From NCBI GenBank assembly GCA_028571685.1, contig CM053164.1, positions 39,730,501 to 39,794,500 of the forward strand: DNA of 64,000 bases, written 5' to 3'. The translations under genes and the position numbers were made by a program. Below, in pieces: positions 1-10,190 of this stretch. Origin of the DNA: Heterohyrax brucei. Its lineage: Eukaryota > Chordata > Mammalia > Hyracoidea > Procaviidae. The notes below the pieces were generated by a model, which worked only from the letters and a program-made list of their open reading frames with translations, did not search any database and was not told the origin of the DNA. Each line of letters opens with the position of its first letter. Within the stretch, counting starts at the first letter, position 1.

Positions 1-117
1 ACTCCTCAGTCACTCTACCACTTTCTCCCCTCTCCGTGTGTCCCTGGGGTCCTGTTACTGGTTTGTCAGTCTCACTACTTGGGTCCCAAGTTCAGGAGGA
101 CCTGTGAAATGCTATGA

Positions 118-187
118 CCACACACACACACAGACACACACAGACAGACAGACAGACACAGACACAGACACAGACACACACACAAAG
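118..187. repeat. CA/CAGA microsatellite
   Basis: Simple repeat of CACA and CAGACA units, about 70 bp, in the ADGRF3 intron next to the exon at 238-411. Likely length-polymorphic. Confidence 0.95.
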
Positions 188-237
188 ATCTCTTTCACAC
201 GGGGGCTATTGATTTTCAAATTCCCAACCCTCCTCAC

Positions 238-411
238 TGGGTGGCAGCAACTGGCAGTAGGCAGGCTCAGGATGGCTGAAGTTAAGACAGACACAGGGCT
301 GGTGGCTGGGTGAAGTTTGGCAGGAAGGATGACGAGAGCAGATGCTGGTGTTCCACTGGTACCCAGAGAGACAACCACAACAGAAATGACCATCTTGGTT
401 GGCATTACATT
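238..411 (-). CDS. ADGRF3: ADGRF3 (GPR113) internal exon, cysteine-rich ectodomain segment
   Basis: Read on the minus strand, this 174-bp exon follows a clear acceptor (pyrimidine-rich tract ending in TTTATCACAG) and ends before GTGAGG. It encodes about 58 residues with a dense cysteine pattern and the string CLSGYQWNTSICSRHPSCQ, then CVCLNFSHPEPAYCQLLPP. From memory this matches the N-terminal region of the adhesion G-protein-coupled receptor ADGRF3 (GPR113), an orphan plasma-membrane receptor of subfamily F with a long extracellular part, a GAIN domain and seven transmembrane helices. The phase joins cleanly to the exon at 899-1060: a final G plus AA gives the Glu codon before the first Cys. 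Downstream exons would lie left of position 1. The paralogues ADGRF1, 2, 4 and 5 have related cysteine modules, but the string fits F3 best. A longer ORF in another frame over the same bases is a shadow. Confidence 0.85.
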
Positions 412-898
412 CTGTGATAAAATGAAGGGAAGTAAGAAACAACAAAGCCGGGTAGACAGGACCAACAACTGCCTAATGCCTGAGAGGCTCTAAGGCTGGG
501 TATCAGGAAGAATTCCAAAGTCACAGGTGCTTCTGTTGATCCCATCCATCAGGGACTGCATCCCCAGCTACGGCCCATAGTAGACTGGGTCAGTGCTGGG
601 AAAGACTTCAGGGTTGGAGTGCGAAATCCTGTCCCACAACTGTTTGCCCCTTGGTCCCTCTGCCAAGCCTTAGAAGGTAGGAACAAGGAGCTGGAAAAGA
701 AGGCGCTCTCTGGTCGGGACAGCAAAAGGAGCTGCACTAGAGGGAAAAAGCTGGGGAATCTTCAGGAAACGGGGAGGGTCCCCCATCATCTCAGGCAAGT
801 TGGCTGCAGAAGGCTGAGGGGCCTTCTCACATCTGAGCCCCCTTTCCAAGCCAGTGGTGACAGTGAGTGGCAAGGAGGCAGTGGGATATCCTTCCTAC
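412..898 (-). other. ADGRF3: ADGRF3 intron between the two ectodomain exons
   Basis: Unique sequence with matching acceptor and donor at its ends. I see no repeat and no further exon in it. Confidence 0.6.
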
Positions 899-1060
899 CT
901 GTTGTGATGTTGAGGCCAGTAAGATTTCTTGGGGATGAGAAAGTCAAGGCAGAGGGGAGAGTCAGGGTCCTCGAGAGTTCCGGTGGCCAGGTGTTGTTTG
1001 AAAAGTCCAGATGTACATAAACAGAGACCAGGGTTGCCCCTATAGGAGCAGATGGGGCAA
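899..1060 (-). CDS. ADGRF3: ADGRF3 internal exon upstream of the cysteine-rich module
   Basis: This 162-bp minus-strand exon has an acceptor with a pyrimidine tract ending TTTTTTCCAG and a donor CAG|GTAGGAAGG. An alternative acceptor AG lies about 20 nt further in, at TCCTATAG. It encodes VSVYVHLDFSNNTWPPELSR, then TLTLP and a stretch ending near LNITT. From memory this matches the part of ADGRF3 just before the cysteine-rich module. It is extracellular and has one or more Asn glycosylation sequons (NNT, NLT, NIT). Splicing to the exon at 238-411 keeps the frame. One or more exons between this one and the signal-peptide exon at 5250-5333 may exist in the 1061-5249 interval, but I could not identify them. 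Confidence 0.82.
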
Positions 1061-2084
1061 CTGGAAAAAACATACTATGAAGCTACAGGCCAGTCCCCCT
1101 TTTGCTTTCCATATTAAGGTGGTCATTCCCAGGAACAAGGTCTGCTCTCTCCTCACACAGCCTTTCTAGGCACCCAGACAGGACTCAGGAAGGCCTGACT
1201 CCTCTGCAAGGTATGGCACATTCGGATACATGGTTCGACTGTATCCTCCAAAAAGCCCCATTTTACAGACAAGGCTGATGAAGATGGCTGATTTCCTCAA
1301 GCCTCACAGCTAGAGAATTGGTACAGCGCCCTGGTCTGGCTGATGCAGGTCCAGTCCTTTTTCATGAACCCCCACCATTCCCTCGCTGCGCCCTCTCCCA
1401 GTCCTTCTGTTCCCCTGCCCAGGCCCACCTATGCCCCCTCTTCCTGTCCATCCACTCACTGGATGCTCCACTTGCTTGGTCCAGTTGCTGCTCCAATTCC
1501 CCGCTCGCCTGACTCCAGCCCTGGAACACAGCACAGAGGAAAGACATCTGAGAGAGGCTGACCCTGGTTCTCCTAGGAGAACTTTCTTCCCAAGCTGCCT
1601 CAGGGACCAGCTTGGCTAGTCTGGTGTGACTCAGTCTCCTTAGATCTCTTCTTTTTGCCTGGAATCAAGTGCACACATCATCAGGTGAAAGTGGCTTCTG
1701 ATAGGAGACGCCAGGTATCCAGCACCAGGGACCCCACCTGGGCCTGTGAGTCCCACCTGAAGCCAGGAAGCAGGCACACCTGGAAAGTCAACAAGCTTTG
1801 CTTAGTTCCTTCCTGTGTTTGCCTGGCCTACAGCCTCCAGGCTAGTGAAAATGGATGGGTATAGATTTCCTGTAGGGAAGGCTGGGCAGAGCTGGCTGAG
1901 CTGGTCAGAGGCTTAGAGCTTCCATTTCCTCCAGGGATTCACCATGAGGGTGAACAGAGGACAACATTTTCCTTTGTCTCTTTTTCCTGCAACTTACTCC
2001 CCATCAATTCTTTCATCTCTCAAAATTGCACTTAGACGTATACCTCTATCTCCAGACATCATGTGGATACAGCTGTAGATAGGA

Positions 2085-2262
2085 GTCCCCGGATGACACA
2101 ACGGTTAAGCACCTGACTACTAACTGGAAGATTTGAGTTCACCCAGAGCCATGTTGGAAGAAAGGCCTGCCAACCTACTTCCAAATAACTACCCATTGAA
2201 AACCCCACAAAGTAGTTCTCCTCTAACAACTATGATGCCAAAGTGAGTCAGAACTGATGGTA
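2085..2262 (+). mobile_element. AfroSINE, long-variant subfamily, diverged
   Basis: tRNA-derived head (CGGTTAAGCACCTGACTACTA) followed by a middle region with AAAGGCCTGCCAACCTACTTCC that common AfroSINE copies lack, then the usual tail (GTGAGTCAGAACTGATGG). The same variant occurs at 7614-7822. Confidence 0.75.
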
Positions 2263-2274
2263 ACTGGTATGGGT

Positions 2275-2432
2275 ATAAACCCTGGTGGTGTAGTGGTTAG
2301 CTGCTACAGCTGCTAACCAAACGGTTGGCAATTTGAATTCATCAGGTGCTCCTTGGAAACTCTATGGGACAGTTCTACCCTGTCCTATAGAGTTGCTATG
2401 AGTCAGAATCAACAGCAATGGGTGTGGGTCAT
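2275..2432 (+). mobile_element. AfroSINE
   Basis: Starts AAACCCTGGTGGTGTAGTGG, has a B-box-like segment (GGCAATTTGAATTC), the body TCCTTGGAAACTCTATGGGA and the tail TATGAGTCAGAATCAACAGC, then a T-rich end. Same orientation as, and next to, the variant copy at 2085. Confidence 0.9.
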
Positions 2433-2519
2433 TTTTTTGTTTTTTTGGCTATTATGGATGTGAATATGGATAAGGTATAGAGATAAATGATAGCAGCTTC
2501 TCCATTGTATCATCAGTTA

Positions 2520-4835
2520 GAACAAGGCCAGGGGCCAACTGTGAAACGGACTATCACTTGATCACATGTCACATGTAAGTTCAAGATGAAGCTAAAGAAA
2601 ATTAGAACAAGTCCATAAGAACCAAAGTATGATCTTCAATACATCCCACCTGAATTTAAAGACCATGTCACGAATAGTTTTGACCCACTGAACATTAATG
2701 ATCAGATGAGTTGTGGGATGACATCAAGGACATCAAACATGAAGGAAGTAAGAAGACAAGGGGGAAAAAAAGACAAAGCAGGTGTCAAAAGAAACTCTGA
2801 AACTTGCTCCTGAGTAACTATGAGTAGCTAAAGCAAAAGGAAGAAATGATAAAGTAAAACAGCTGAACAGAAGATTCTAGAGAGCTGCCCAAGAAGACAA
2901 AGCAAATTATTATAATGAAATGTGCAAAGACATGGTATTAGAAAACCAAATGGGAACATGCTCAACATTTCCCAAACTGAAAGAACTGAAGAAAAAATTC
3001 AGTTCTCAAGTTCAATATTGAAGGATTCTAGAGGGTCGCCATGAGTTGGATCCAACTCAACAGCACTTGGCTGGCTGGCAGAGGGAAAATATTAAATGAC
3101 CCCAGAAGCATCAAAAAAAGATGGAAGGAACACACAGAGTCACTGCACCAAAAGGAACTGGTTGACATTCAACCATTTCAGGAGGCAGCATGTGATCAAC
3201 AACAAGTGGTACTGAAGAAGTCCAAGCTGCACTGACGGGGGTGTGGAAAAACGAGGCTCCAGGAACCGACAGTATGCCAACTGAGATGCTTCACCTAACA
3301 GATGCAGCACTAGATGTGCTCACTCAGCTAGGCCAAGACATCGGAAGACAGCCACTTGGCCAACTGAATGGAAGAGATCCATATTTGTGACCATTCCAAA
3401 GAAAGGTGACCCAACAGAATGTGGAAAATATTGCACAATATCATTAATATCACACAAGTAAACTTGTCCTGAAGACAAAAATGATTGCAGCAGTACATCA
3501 GCAGAGAACTGCCAGAAATTCAAGCCAAATTCAAAAGAGAATTCGGAATGATGGATATCATTGCTGATGTCAGATGAATCCTGCCCTAAAACAGAGAATA
3601 CCAGAAAGATGTTTATCTGTCTTTTATTGACCTTGTGCAGGGTTTTGTAATTCATAACAAATTATGAATAACATTGCAAAGAATGGGAATTCCAGAACAC
3701 ATAGTTGTGCTCATGATAAATCTGTACGTAGACTAAAAGGCAATCGTTTCAACAGAGCAAAGGAACACTGCATGTTTCAAACTCAGGAAGGGGTGCACCA
3801 GTGTTATCTCCTTTCACTGTACTTCTTCACTCTGTATGCTGAGGAAATGACCCAAGAAGCTGGACTTTCTGAAGAAGAATGTGGCATCAGGACTGAAGGA
3901 AAACTCTTGAAAAACCTGGGTTATGCAGATAACATAACCTTGTTTGCTAAAAGTGAAGAGGGCTTAAAGCACTTCCTGAAGAAGATCAAAGGCCACAGCC
4001 TTCAGGATCAATTGCACTTCAACATAAAGAAAACAAAAATTCTCATGCCTGGACCAAGAAGCAACATCATGATAAAAGGAGACAAGATTAAGGTTGTCGG
4101 AGATTTTGTTTTGCTTGGATCCACAATCAGTGCCCATGGAAACAGCAATCAAGAAATCAAATGACACACAGCATTGGGAAAATCTGCTGCAAAAGACCTC
4201 CTTTAAAGTATCAAAAGGAAATCTTGGTGGTATAGTGATTAAGTGCTAAGTCTGCTGACCAAAAGGCTGGCAGTTTAAATCCACCAGGCACGCCTTGGAA
4301 ACTCTGTGGCACGGTTCTTGTCTGTCCCATTGGGTCAGTATGAATTGGAATGGACTTGACAAGGGTTGGGGTTTGGTTTAAGTGTATAAACAAAGACATC
4401 ACCTTGAGGACTAAGATGTGCCTCACCTAAGCCATGGCATCTTCAACTGTCTCATATGCATGTGAAAGTTACACAATGAGACCAAAGAACTCATGCTTTG
4501 AATTACGGTGTTGCTAAAGAATATTGGATATACCCTGCACTGCCAGAAAAACAAACAAATCTCTTGGAAGAAATACAGCCAGAATGCTCCTTAGAAATAA
4601 GGATGGCAAGACTTCATCTCTCATATTTTGGACATATTATCAGAAGCACCAGTCTCTGGAGGGTCAGCAAAAAAGAAGAAGGCTGTCAATGAGGTAGACT
4701 GACACCACGGCTGTGACAAGGAGCTCAGACATAGCAACAGTTGTGAGGATGGTTGAGGAGCAGGTAGTGTCATATGTAAGGGTGCCGTGAGTCAAAACCA
4801 ACTCTATGCCACCTGACTACAATGTAACACAGAGA
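2520..4835 (+). mobile_element. RTE/BovB-like LINE (AfroLINE type), decayed
   Basis: Frame-shifted reverse-transcriptase reading. A stretch around 3490-3530 encodes a degenerate finger-region segment, and the ORF at 3664-4164 carries LYAEEM, then LKNLGYADN and FVLLGSTI. Near 4560-4690 it reads ECSLEIRMARLHLSYFGHII, the typical C-terminal part of RTE proteins. The catalytic box is YADN in place of YADD (residues 87-90 of the 3664-4164 reading), so the enzyme is dead as well as frameshifted. The last ~50 bp (CCGTGAGTCAAAACCAACTC) resemble the AfroSINE tail, as expected if the SINE borrows RTE machinery. An AfroSINE interrupts it at 4219-4383. Confidence 0.85.
4219..4383 (+). mobile_element. AfroSINE inside the RTE LINE
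   Basis: Head CTTGGTGGTATAGTGATTAA, body GCCTTGGAAACTCTGTGGCA and tail ending GGTTGGGGTTTGG. It splits the RTE sequence, which resumes at about 4384. Confidence 0.88.
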
Positions 4836-5249
4836 GAGACAGAGAAACGAAGAGATAGAGACCCCCTTCCCCCTAGTAAAAAGAGAAAACAGATCCCAAA
4901 GTAGTAACCTAGACTGTTGCCTCTCCTCAGATTCTCTCCTGCCCTCTAGGCCAACAGTTTCCAAGTCTAGCAAGTTTATCTTTTCATTTTTAAATCATGG
5001 GCTCATTAGCAGAACCTTTGCCCAATGTATAGCAGGCACCATCTGTGTTCTCAGTGACTCACATGAAGAAATCTTTGGAAATAAGACTGAATTCTCAGAG
5101 ATCCGGTAATAAATCCACCTTTGTGCTTCAGTCCTTGTTCCCTCTACCTGCACTCTTACCTTACATCTTGTTACCTCTCACAGCCTGAGAAGCCCAGCCC
5201 CCTGTCACCTCTACAGATCTTGCCTGGGTCACTCACTCATTTCACTTAC

Positions 5250-5333
5250 AGGTCGGGATGCTGGGACAGCTGGTGACCCCAGCAGGGATAGAGTCGAGAC
5301 CAGGAGAAGCAGAAGAGCAGCCCAGCCGACCAT
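5250..5333 (-). CDS. ADGRF3: ADGRF3 first coding exon, signal peptide
   Basis: On the minus strand an ATG in the context GCCATGG starts MVGWAALLLLLVSTLSLLGS, then PAVPASRP: a short N-region, a Leu-rich hydrophobic core and small residues suited to signal peptidase. A strong donor (CCT|GTAAGTG) follows. From memory the human ADGRF3 precursor starts with a similar leader (Leu-rich core, LLGSP). If the donor is not used, the reading continues VSEMSE and then stops. I believe a human isoform continues with a related VSE string, so an alternative donor may exist. The upstream strand contains ATTTGCAT, an octamer-like motif, but no clear TATA box. I chose this Met rather than the one 28 codons upstream because the upstream codons do not form part of a signal peptide. 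Confidence 0.75.
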
Positions 5334-5744
5334 GGCTCCCTGGAGCAGTCCCAAGAGTCCTTCCCCCACTGCTGCATGATGCAAATATCCTGGGAGGAGA
5401 GCAGGCAGGGCAGGCAAGGATGGAATGGGAGGGCAGGATGGAACGGAGCCAAAGCTGAATTTACAGAAGAAGAGCTACCGGTCCATGACTTTGAGTCAAA
5501 TGGGCATCCAGGTCGCTGAGGGGTCACCGGGAACTTATACACCCAAGATGAGAGGGGTCTGGGGAGGCTCCCTGACAGTCTGGACTGGGAACTCAGTGAG
5601 CAGAAGACTTGAAGGCCCCAGGCCTCAACTGGCAGTGTGTGAGTAAGCCAAATTGAGCCATATGCCCAGGATCCCCAGAAATCTGATTGTTCTGAAGAAG
5701 AAAGTTGGATCATTGCTCACATATTCCTGGTTCCACATCCTCTT
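5334..5744 (-). promoter_or_regulatory. ADGRF3: Presumed ADGRF3 5' UTR and promoter-proximal region
   Basis: Unique, moderately GC-rich sequence upstream of the first coding exon on the minus strand, bounded by an antisense RTE LINE that begins about 400 bp away. It contains an ATTTGCAT octamer (plus-strand ATGCAAAT near 5380) and no obvious TATA box. The promoter role is inferred from position only. Confidence 0.35.
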
Positions 5745-7613
5745 CTGAATCCAGCTTAAATTTCTGGCAGTTCCCTGTTGCTGCACTGCTTCAACGGTTT
5801 TTGAAGGATCTTCAGCAAAATTTTGTGTGTGCTATTAATGATATTTGGTGATTTCCACATTCTGTTGAATCACCTTTCTTTGGAATAGGTATGAAGATAG
5901 ATCTGTTCCAGTTGGTTGACCAGGTGGCTATTTTTCAAATTTCTTGGCCAAGAAAGTACTTCCAGCGTTGTGTCTGTTTATTGAAACATCCCAGTTAGTA
6001 TTCTGTCAACTCCTGGGGATTTGTTTATTGCCAATGCCTTCAGTGCAGTTTGGATCTCTTCCTCACTACTTGATCATATGCTACCTCCTAAAATGTTTAA
6101 GAGTGACCGATTGATTTTGGTACAATGACTCTGTCTATTCCTTCCATTTTCTTTTGGTGCTTCCTGCATTGTTCAGTATTTTGCCCATAGAATGTTTCAA
6201 TAGCCACTCAAGGCTTGAATTTTTCCTTCAGTTCCACCAGCTTCAGCAGTGCCAAGTGTGTTCTTCCTAACTGCAGGCCTTTGCACATTTCATTATAATT
6301 CTTTGTCTTCTCAAGCATCCTTTGAAATCTTCTGTTCAGCTCCTTTACTCAGTCATTTTTGCCATTTGCTTAAGCTACTCTGTATTCAAGAGCAAGTTTC
6401 TGAGTCTCTTCTGGCACCGATATTGGCCTTTTCTTTCCTTCCTTCCTTTCTTTATGTATAATGTTCTTCATGTCATTCCACAACTTGTCTTCAGTTGTTG
6501 GTGTTCAGTTTGTCATATTTGTTCTTGAGATGGTCTCTAAATTCAGGTAGAATAGCCTCAAGGTCATACTTTGGCTCTTATGGACTTGTTTTAATTTTCT
6601 TCATCTTCACCTTGAACTCGCATGTGAGCAGTTGATGATCTGTTCTGCAGTTGGCTGACTGATGATGTTGAGTTTTTTTGTTTTCTCTTTCCACAGACAT
6701 AGTTGATTGGGTTCCTGCATATTTCATCTGGTGAGGTCCATGTGTATAGTTCTCATTGACTTGAATTTTTTCTTCAGTTCTCTCAGCATCAGAAATGTCA
6801 AATGCGTTCTTCCTGCTCGATTTTCTAACAACAGATCTTTGTACATTTCACTATAATACTTAGCAATGAAGAAGTTGTTGGTCTTGTGAAATTCTGTCAT
6901 GAGATCTCTGGCATTATTTCTATCACCATGGCCATATTTTCCAACTATCTATCCTTCTTTGCTTCCAATTTCTGCATGCTAATAATTAATAATTATTAGC
7001 ACATCCTGCTTGCATATTTGATCAATGTCAGACAGCAGAACTTGGTAACAATCTTCGGTTTCTCCCTCTCTGGCCTCAGTGTGTTGGTGAGTAAATTTGA
7101 ATAATAGTCATATTAATGGGTGTTCTTTGTAGGCATATAGATAGTTATCCTGTACCAACAGCTTTGTACTTCAGGATAAAATCTTGAAATGTTATTTTTG
7201 ATGATGAGTATAATGCCATTTGTCTTCACCTTGTCATTCTTGGCATAGGATGGCCATTACCAGTACTTTTCAGCTCACTAATGCCTAGAACAGAAACCCC
7301 AGTGATGTAGTGGTTAAGTGCTACAGCTGCAAACCAAGAAGTTGACTGTTCAAATCCATGAGGTAGTCCTTGGAAACTGTCTAGGGGCAGTTCTACTCTG
7401 ACCTATAGGGTCGCTGAGTTGGAACCGACTTGATAGAACCCAGCAACAACAATGCCTAGAGTATCTATGTTCATGCATTCCATCTCATTTTTAATGATTC
7501 TAATTTTCCTAGTTTTATGCTTTATACAGTCCATGGTCCTATTATTAATACGTTTGCATCTGTTTGTTCTCATTTTGAGTTGTGCCACATCAGCAAATGA
7601 CGATTCTGAAAGC
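5745..7613 (-). mobile_element. RTE/BovB-like LINE, antisense, decayed
   Basis: Reverse complement matches the RTE copies at 2520 and 20641. For example, the complement of AATTTCTGGCAGTTCCCTGT occurs as ACAGGGAACTGCCAGAAATT near 24778, and the plus-strand text CACCTTTCTTTGGAATAGG is the complement of the CCAAAGAAAGGTGA box seen near 3396. It runs from the reverse-transcriptase region leftwards to upstream ORF sequence on the right. An AfroSINE sits at 7290-7450. A TTCC-rich run is at 6430-6455. Confidence 0.82.
7290..7450 (+). mobile_element. AfroSINE with preserved target-site duplication
   Basis: Complete element flanked by the 10-bp direct repeat AATGCCTAGA at 7280-7289 and 7451-7460. The duplicated bases belong to the antisense RTE it interrupts, so the order of insertion is clear. 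Confidence 0.93.
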
Positions 7614-7822
7614 GAGACTATGGGTGGTGTAAATGGTTAAGCTCTCTGCTACTCACTAAAAGTTTAGCCATTCATGTCCATCCAGAGGCACCTCAGAAGA
7701 AAGACCTGGGATCTACTTCCAAAAAACTGGCCACTTAAAACCCTTTGGAACACAGTTCTACTCTGACACACGTGGGGTTGCCGTGAGTTAGAACTGATTC
7801 AACAGCAACTGGTTAATTATCA
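7614..7822 (+). mobile_element. AfroSINE, long-variant subfamily
   Basis: Head GGTGGTGTAAATGGTTAAGC, extra middle segment (AGAAGAAAGACCTGGGATC) as in the copy at 2085, then tail GCCGTGAGTTAGAACTGATT. About 200 bp against about 165 bp for the common form. Confidence 0.8.
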
Positions 7823-8182
7823 AAACACAAAAACATTGATTACATTCAGTGCTAACAAAAGTATACTTGTCCCTGTGTACAGAAAAATGCATAAAGATAT
7901 TCAGTTCATAAATGTTATGGCAAATGGAATTAACCAAAATGTCTCCTAGAAAGGAATCATTTGAATAAATTGTGGGATTTCCAAACCACACAATATCTTC
8001 TTGGTCTCTTTGAAGGACTGTCTCTTGATCTATGTGCAGGCCCCTTCTAAATGAACAATGCCAGCCAAGTGCCGTGGAGCTAGAACACTATAAATTTGGG
8101 AGAAAAAAAAGTGAAGTGACTCTACTTTGAAGTGATCGCTAATATATGTGGTTTAGTTTGGAGCGTACATTGTGGATACCAA

Positions 8183-8388
8183 ACTAAAATCAAAGCAGTT
8201 GCCGTTAATTCTGACTCATAGTGACTCTATAGGACAGAGTAGGACTTCCTCATAGAGTTTCCAAGGCTGTAGTCTCTAGGGAAACAGGTTTACATGTCTT
8301 TCTCCTGTGGAGGTGCTGGTAGATTCAAACTGCCAACCTTTCATTTGTAGTTCAGTGCTTAACCACTGCACCACCAGTGCTCACTACA
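8183..8388 (-). mobile_element. AfroSINE, antisense
   Basis: Begins with the reversed tail (GCCGTTAATTCTGACTCATA), then the reversed body (CATAGAGTTTCCAAGGCTGT) and the reversed head (CAGTGCTTAACCACTGCACC). Confidence 0.88.
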
Positions 8389-10190
8389 TAATGGATAGTA
8401 TGTGTATATTATGCTCCCATTTGTGTGAAAACATGAGTCTATATTAGACATTTGTGCTTATATACACCACAGCTAGAATATTTCCAGGAGCATGCAACAA
8501 CGAGAGTTGTTGCCTGTAGGAGTCTCCATGGGATGTTTTATTTTTTTATTTACAAGAAGCATGTACTGAAAAAGAAAGACATGCACAGTACCTAGAGCAG
8601 AAATCTATCCCCAGCACATTTCTTCGATTTCCACCACTATCTCAAATTCCTCCTTGCTACAATTGCTGCTGGGAGAACAACGAACACAAACACATGGGAG
8701 CAAAGACTTTTGTAAATGATCAGTTTCAGTAAACACAAAAATGGTGTATATTTGGGGTTGAGAACTGGAAGCAAAGTGAATGAGAAGGGAGACACAGGCA
8801 TTGCAGTGGGATGCTGTCAGCTTCAGGTAATCTCAGATGGGCCAAGGGACGTGGGCCATTGGAAGCATCTGCTGCAGTCAAAGCAGATGGTAGGGTCAGT
8901 CAAAGCATGAAGTGGTCTAGGACAATGCTCGCCAGGCCCTCTAGAGCAGCAGGACTTACAGCTGAGAGAAGAGGAATTGAGCCCCAAAGAAAAGTGGCTG
9001 TTCTGGGGCTGAGTGGAACCTGAATGGCTGTAGCCCCTAGAGAGGGGAGACAGGGACGGACTCCAGTGGGGAAAGGACCCTACATCTAAAAGAGACCCTG
9101 AAGGGACAAGTGACTCTGTGAGAACATTAGGAAGTTGATGGAGCTGGACAGAAGTGGAAAGACCCCTAAGGATTCTACCCCAAATCTCATTTTTCCCTAA
9201 TTGATACCCAACTCATCTTAACCACTCTGAGTTCACGGCAAGAAGCAGGACTAACAAGGAAGACAGCAATACACTCCTAGTTCAGTTAAATCTGACGTGT
9301 CTAAGGTGTGTAAAACTATTGACAGAACAAAGGAAGTAAGGTTTCTTGTGCAGTAATTGAGGGTACAAGAGTTGAACTGTGCCTGTAATTTTAAAAAAGT
9401 CTGAGACATTTTTGCATGCACAAAAATAGCTAGAAAAGGATTGGAAGGAAATGTTATCAGTGTCCTGCAGTGTCTATTCAGGTCACTTCAGTCTCCCCAC
9501 AGGGCCCGGCACCATGCCCTGGAAGACTTACATAAATATTTATTAAATGAATCAATAAACTACAAATAACCTACACCAATGTATGAACAGTGATCGTAAC
9601 TAAATAGTAAGATTTCATATGTTTTTCTATGTTTCTGTATTTTTCCATTTTATTTTATATAGGAAAAATGTTAATATAAATGCCAAATTTTAGAGTCTCA
9701 ACTTCTTTCTTACAGACCAACCATGTTCAGAGTGCTCTGGGGTTGTCCAGGTGTCACAATTTCTAGGGAAGAGCCCACAGGCAGAGTCATGTCTTAGATC
9801 TAAGGTCCCCAAATCCAAGGTCACCACTATGGCTATCGACCTTTGTCCCTCTATATACACAACAACATTGTGAAACAAAAAAAGTTTTCACCCCTGATAT
9901 CAGCTCCTCTTGGCTCCTAGTTGCACACTGGGCTGAAAAAATTTCTTTTCCCTTTGTGTTTTGAGCCCTCCAGGCCATATCAGCATGGGATTTGGTAATA
10001 AATGTTTGCAATCTGGGGTTCCTTTTATCTCTATCCAAGTAGGTTATTATATAATCTCCTTAATTTAGTAAAATAAATAAGTACATAAATTAGGAAAACA
10101 AGAAGATAGCTTAGACGTTTATTCTCTTTCCCACCTCAGGCACTGACCAAGAGGCTAGAACCTAAAGTGACATTATTAGAAATATTAAGT
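8389..10190. other. Unique or unrecognised sequence
   Basis: No gene, splice-flanked exon or element that I recognise. Around 9475-9560 a short MIR/L2-like fragment may be present (GGGCCCGGCACCATGCC ... AATATTTATTAAATGAATC). Open frames here are short and lack codon structure. Confidence 0.5.

Larger units (their letters stand above)
1061..5249 (-). other. ADGRF3: ADGRF3 intron(s) after the signal-peptide exon
   Basis: The interval between the signal-peptide exon and the exon at 899-1060. About 1061-2080 and 4836-5249 are unique sequence. 1240-1325 contains a MIR-like stretch (ACAGACAAGG ... CCTCACAGCTAGAG). The remainder is two AfroSINEs and a sense-oriented RTE LINE that itself carries an AfroSINE. 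One or more small ADGRF3 exons may be hidden in the unique parts. Confidence 0.5.

Noticed and set aside
112-468. 118-codon minus-strand open frame with a hydrophobic start
   Set aside because: It overlaps the ADGRF3 exon in another frame and runs through the CA microsatellite; the exon frame has the recognisable protein.
1310-1619. Possible extra ADGRF3 exon in a Pro/Gly-rich open stretch
   Set aside because: Frames on both strands are open, but I found no convincing paired splice sites in the correct phase and no match to the protein as I remember it.
5250-5420. Immunoglobulin or T-cell-receptor V gene leader exon, suggested by an ATTTGCAT octamer plus a signal peptide
   Set aside because: No V-domain exon or recombination signal follows, and the leader together with the exons at 899 and 238 fits ADGRF3.
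5246-5713. 155-codon minus-strand frame upstream of and across the ADGRF3 first exon
   Set aside because: A different frame from the signal peptide, with no recognisable domain.
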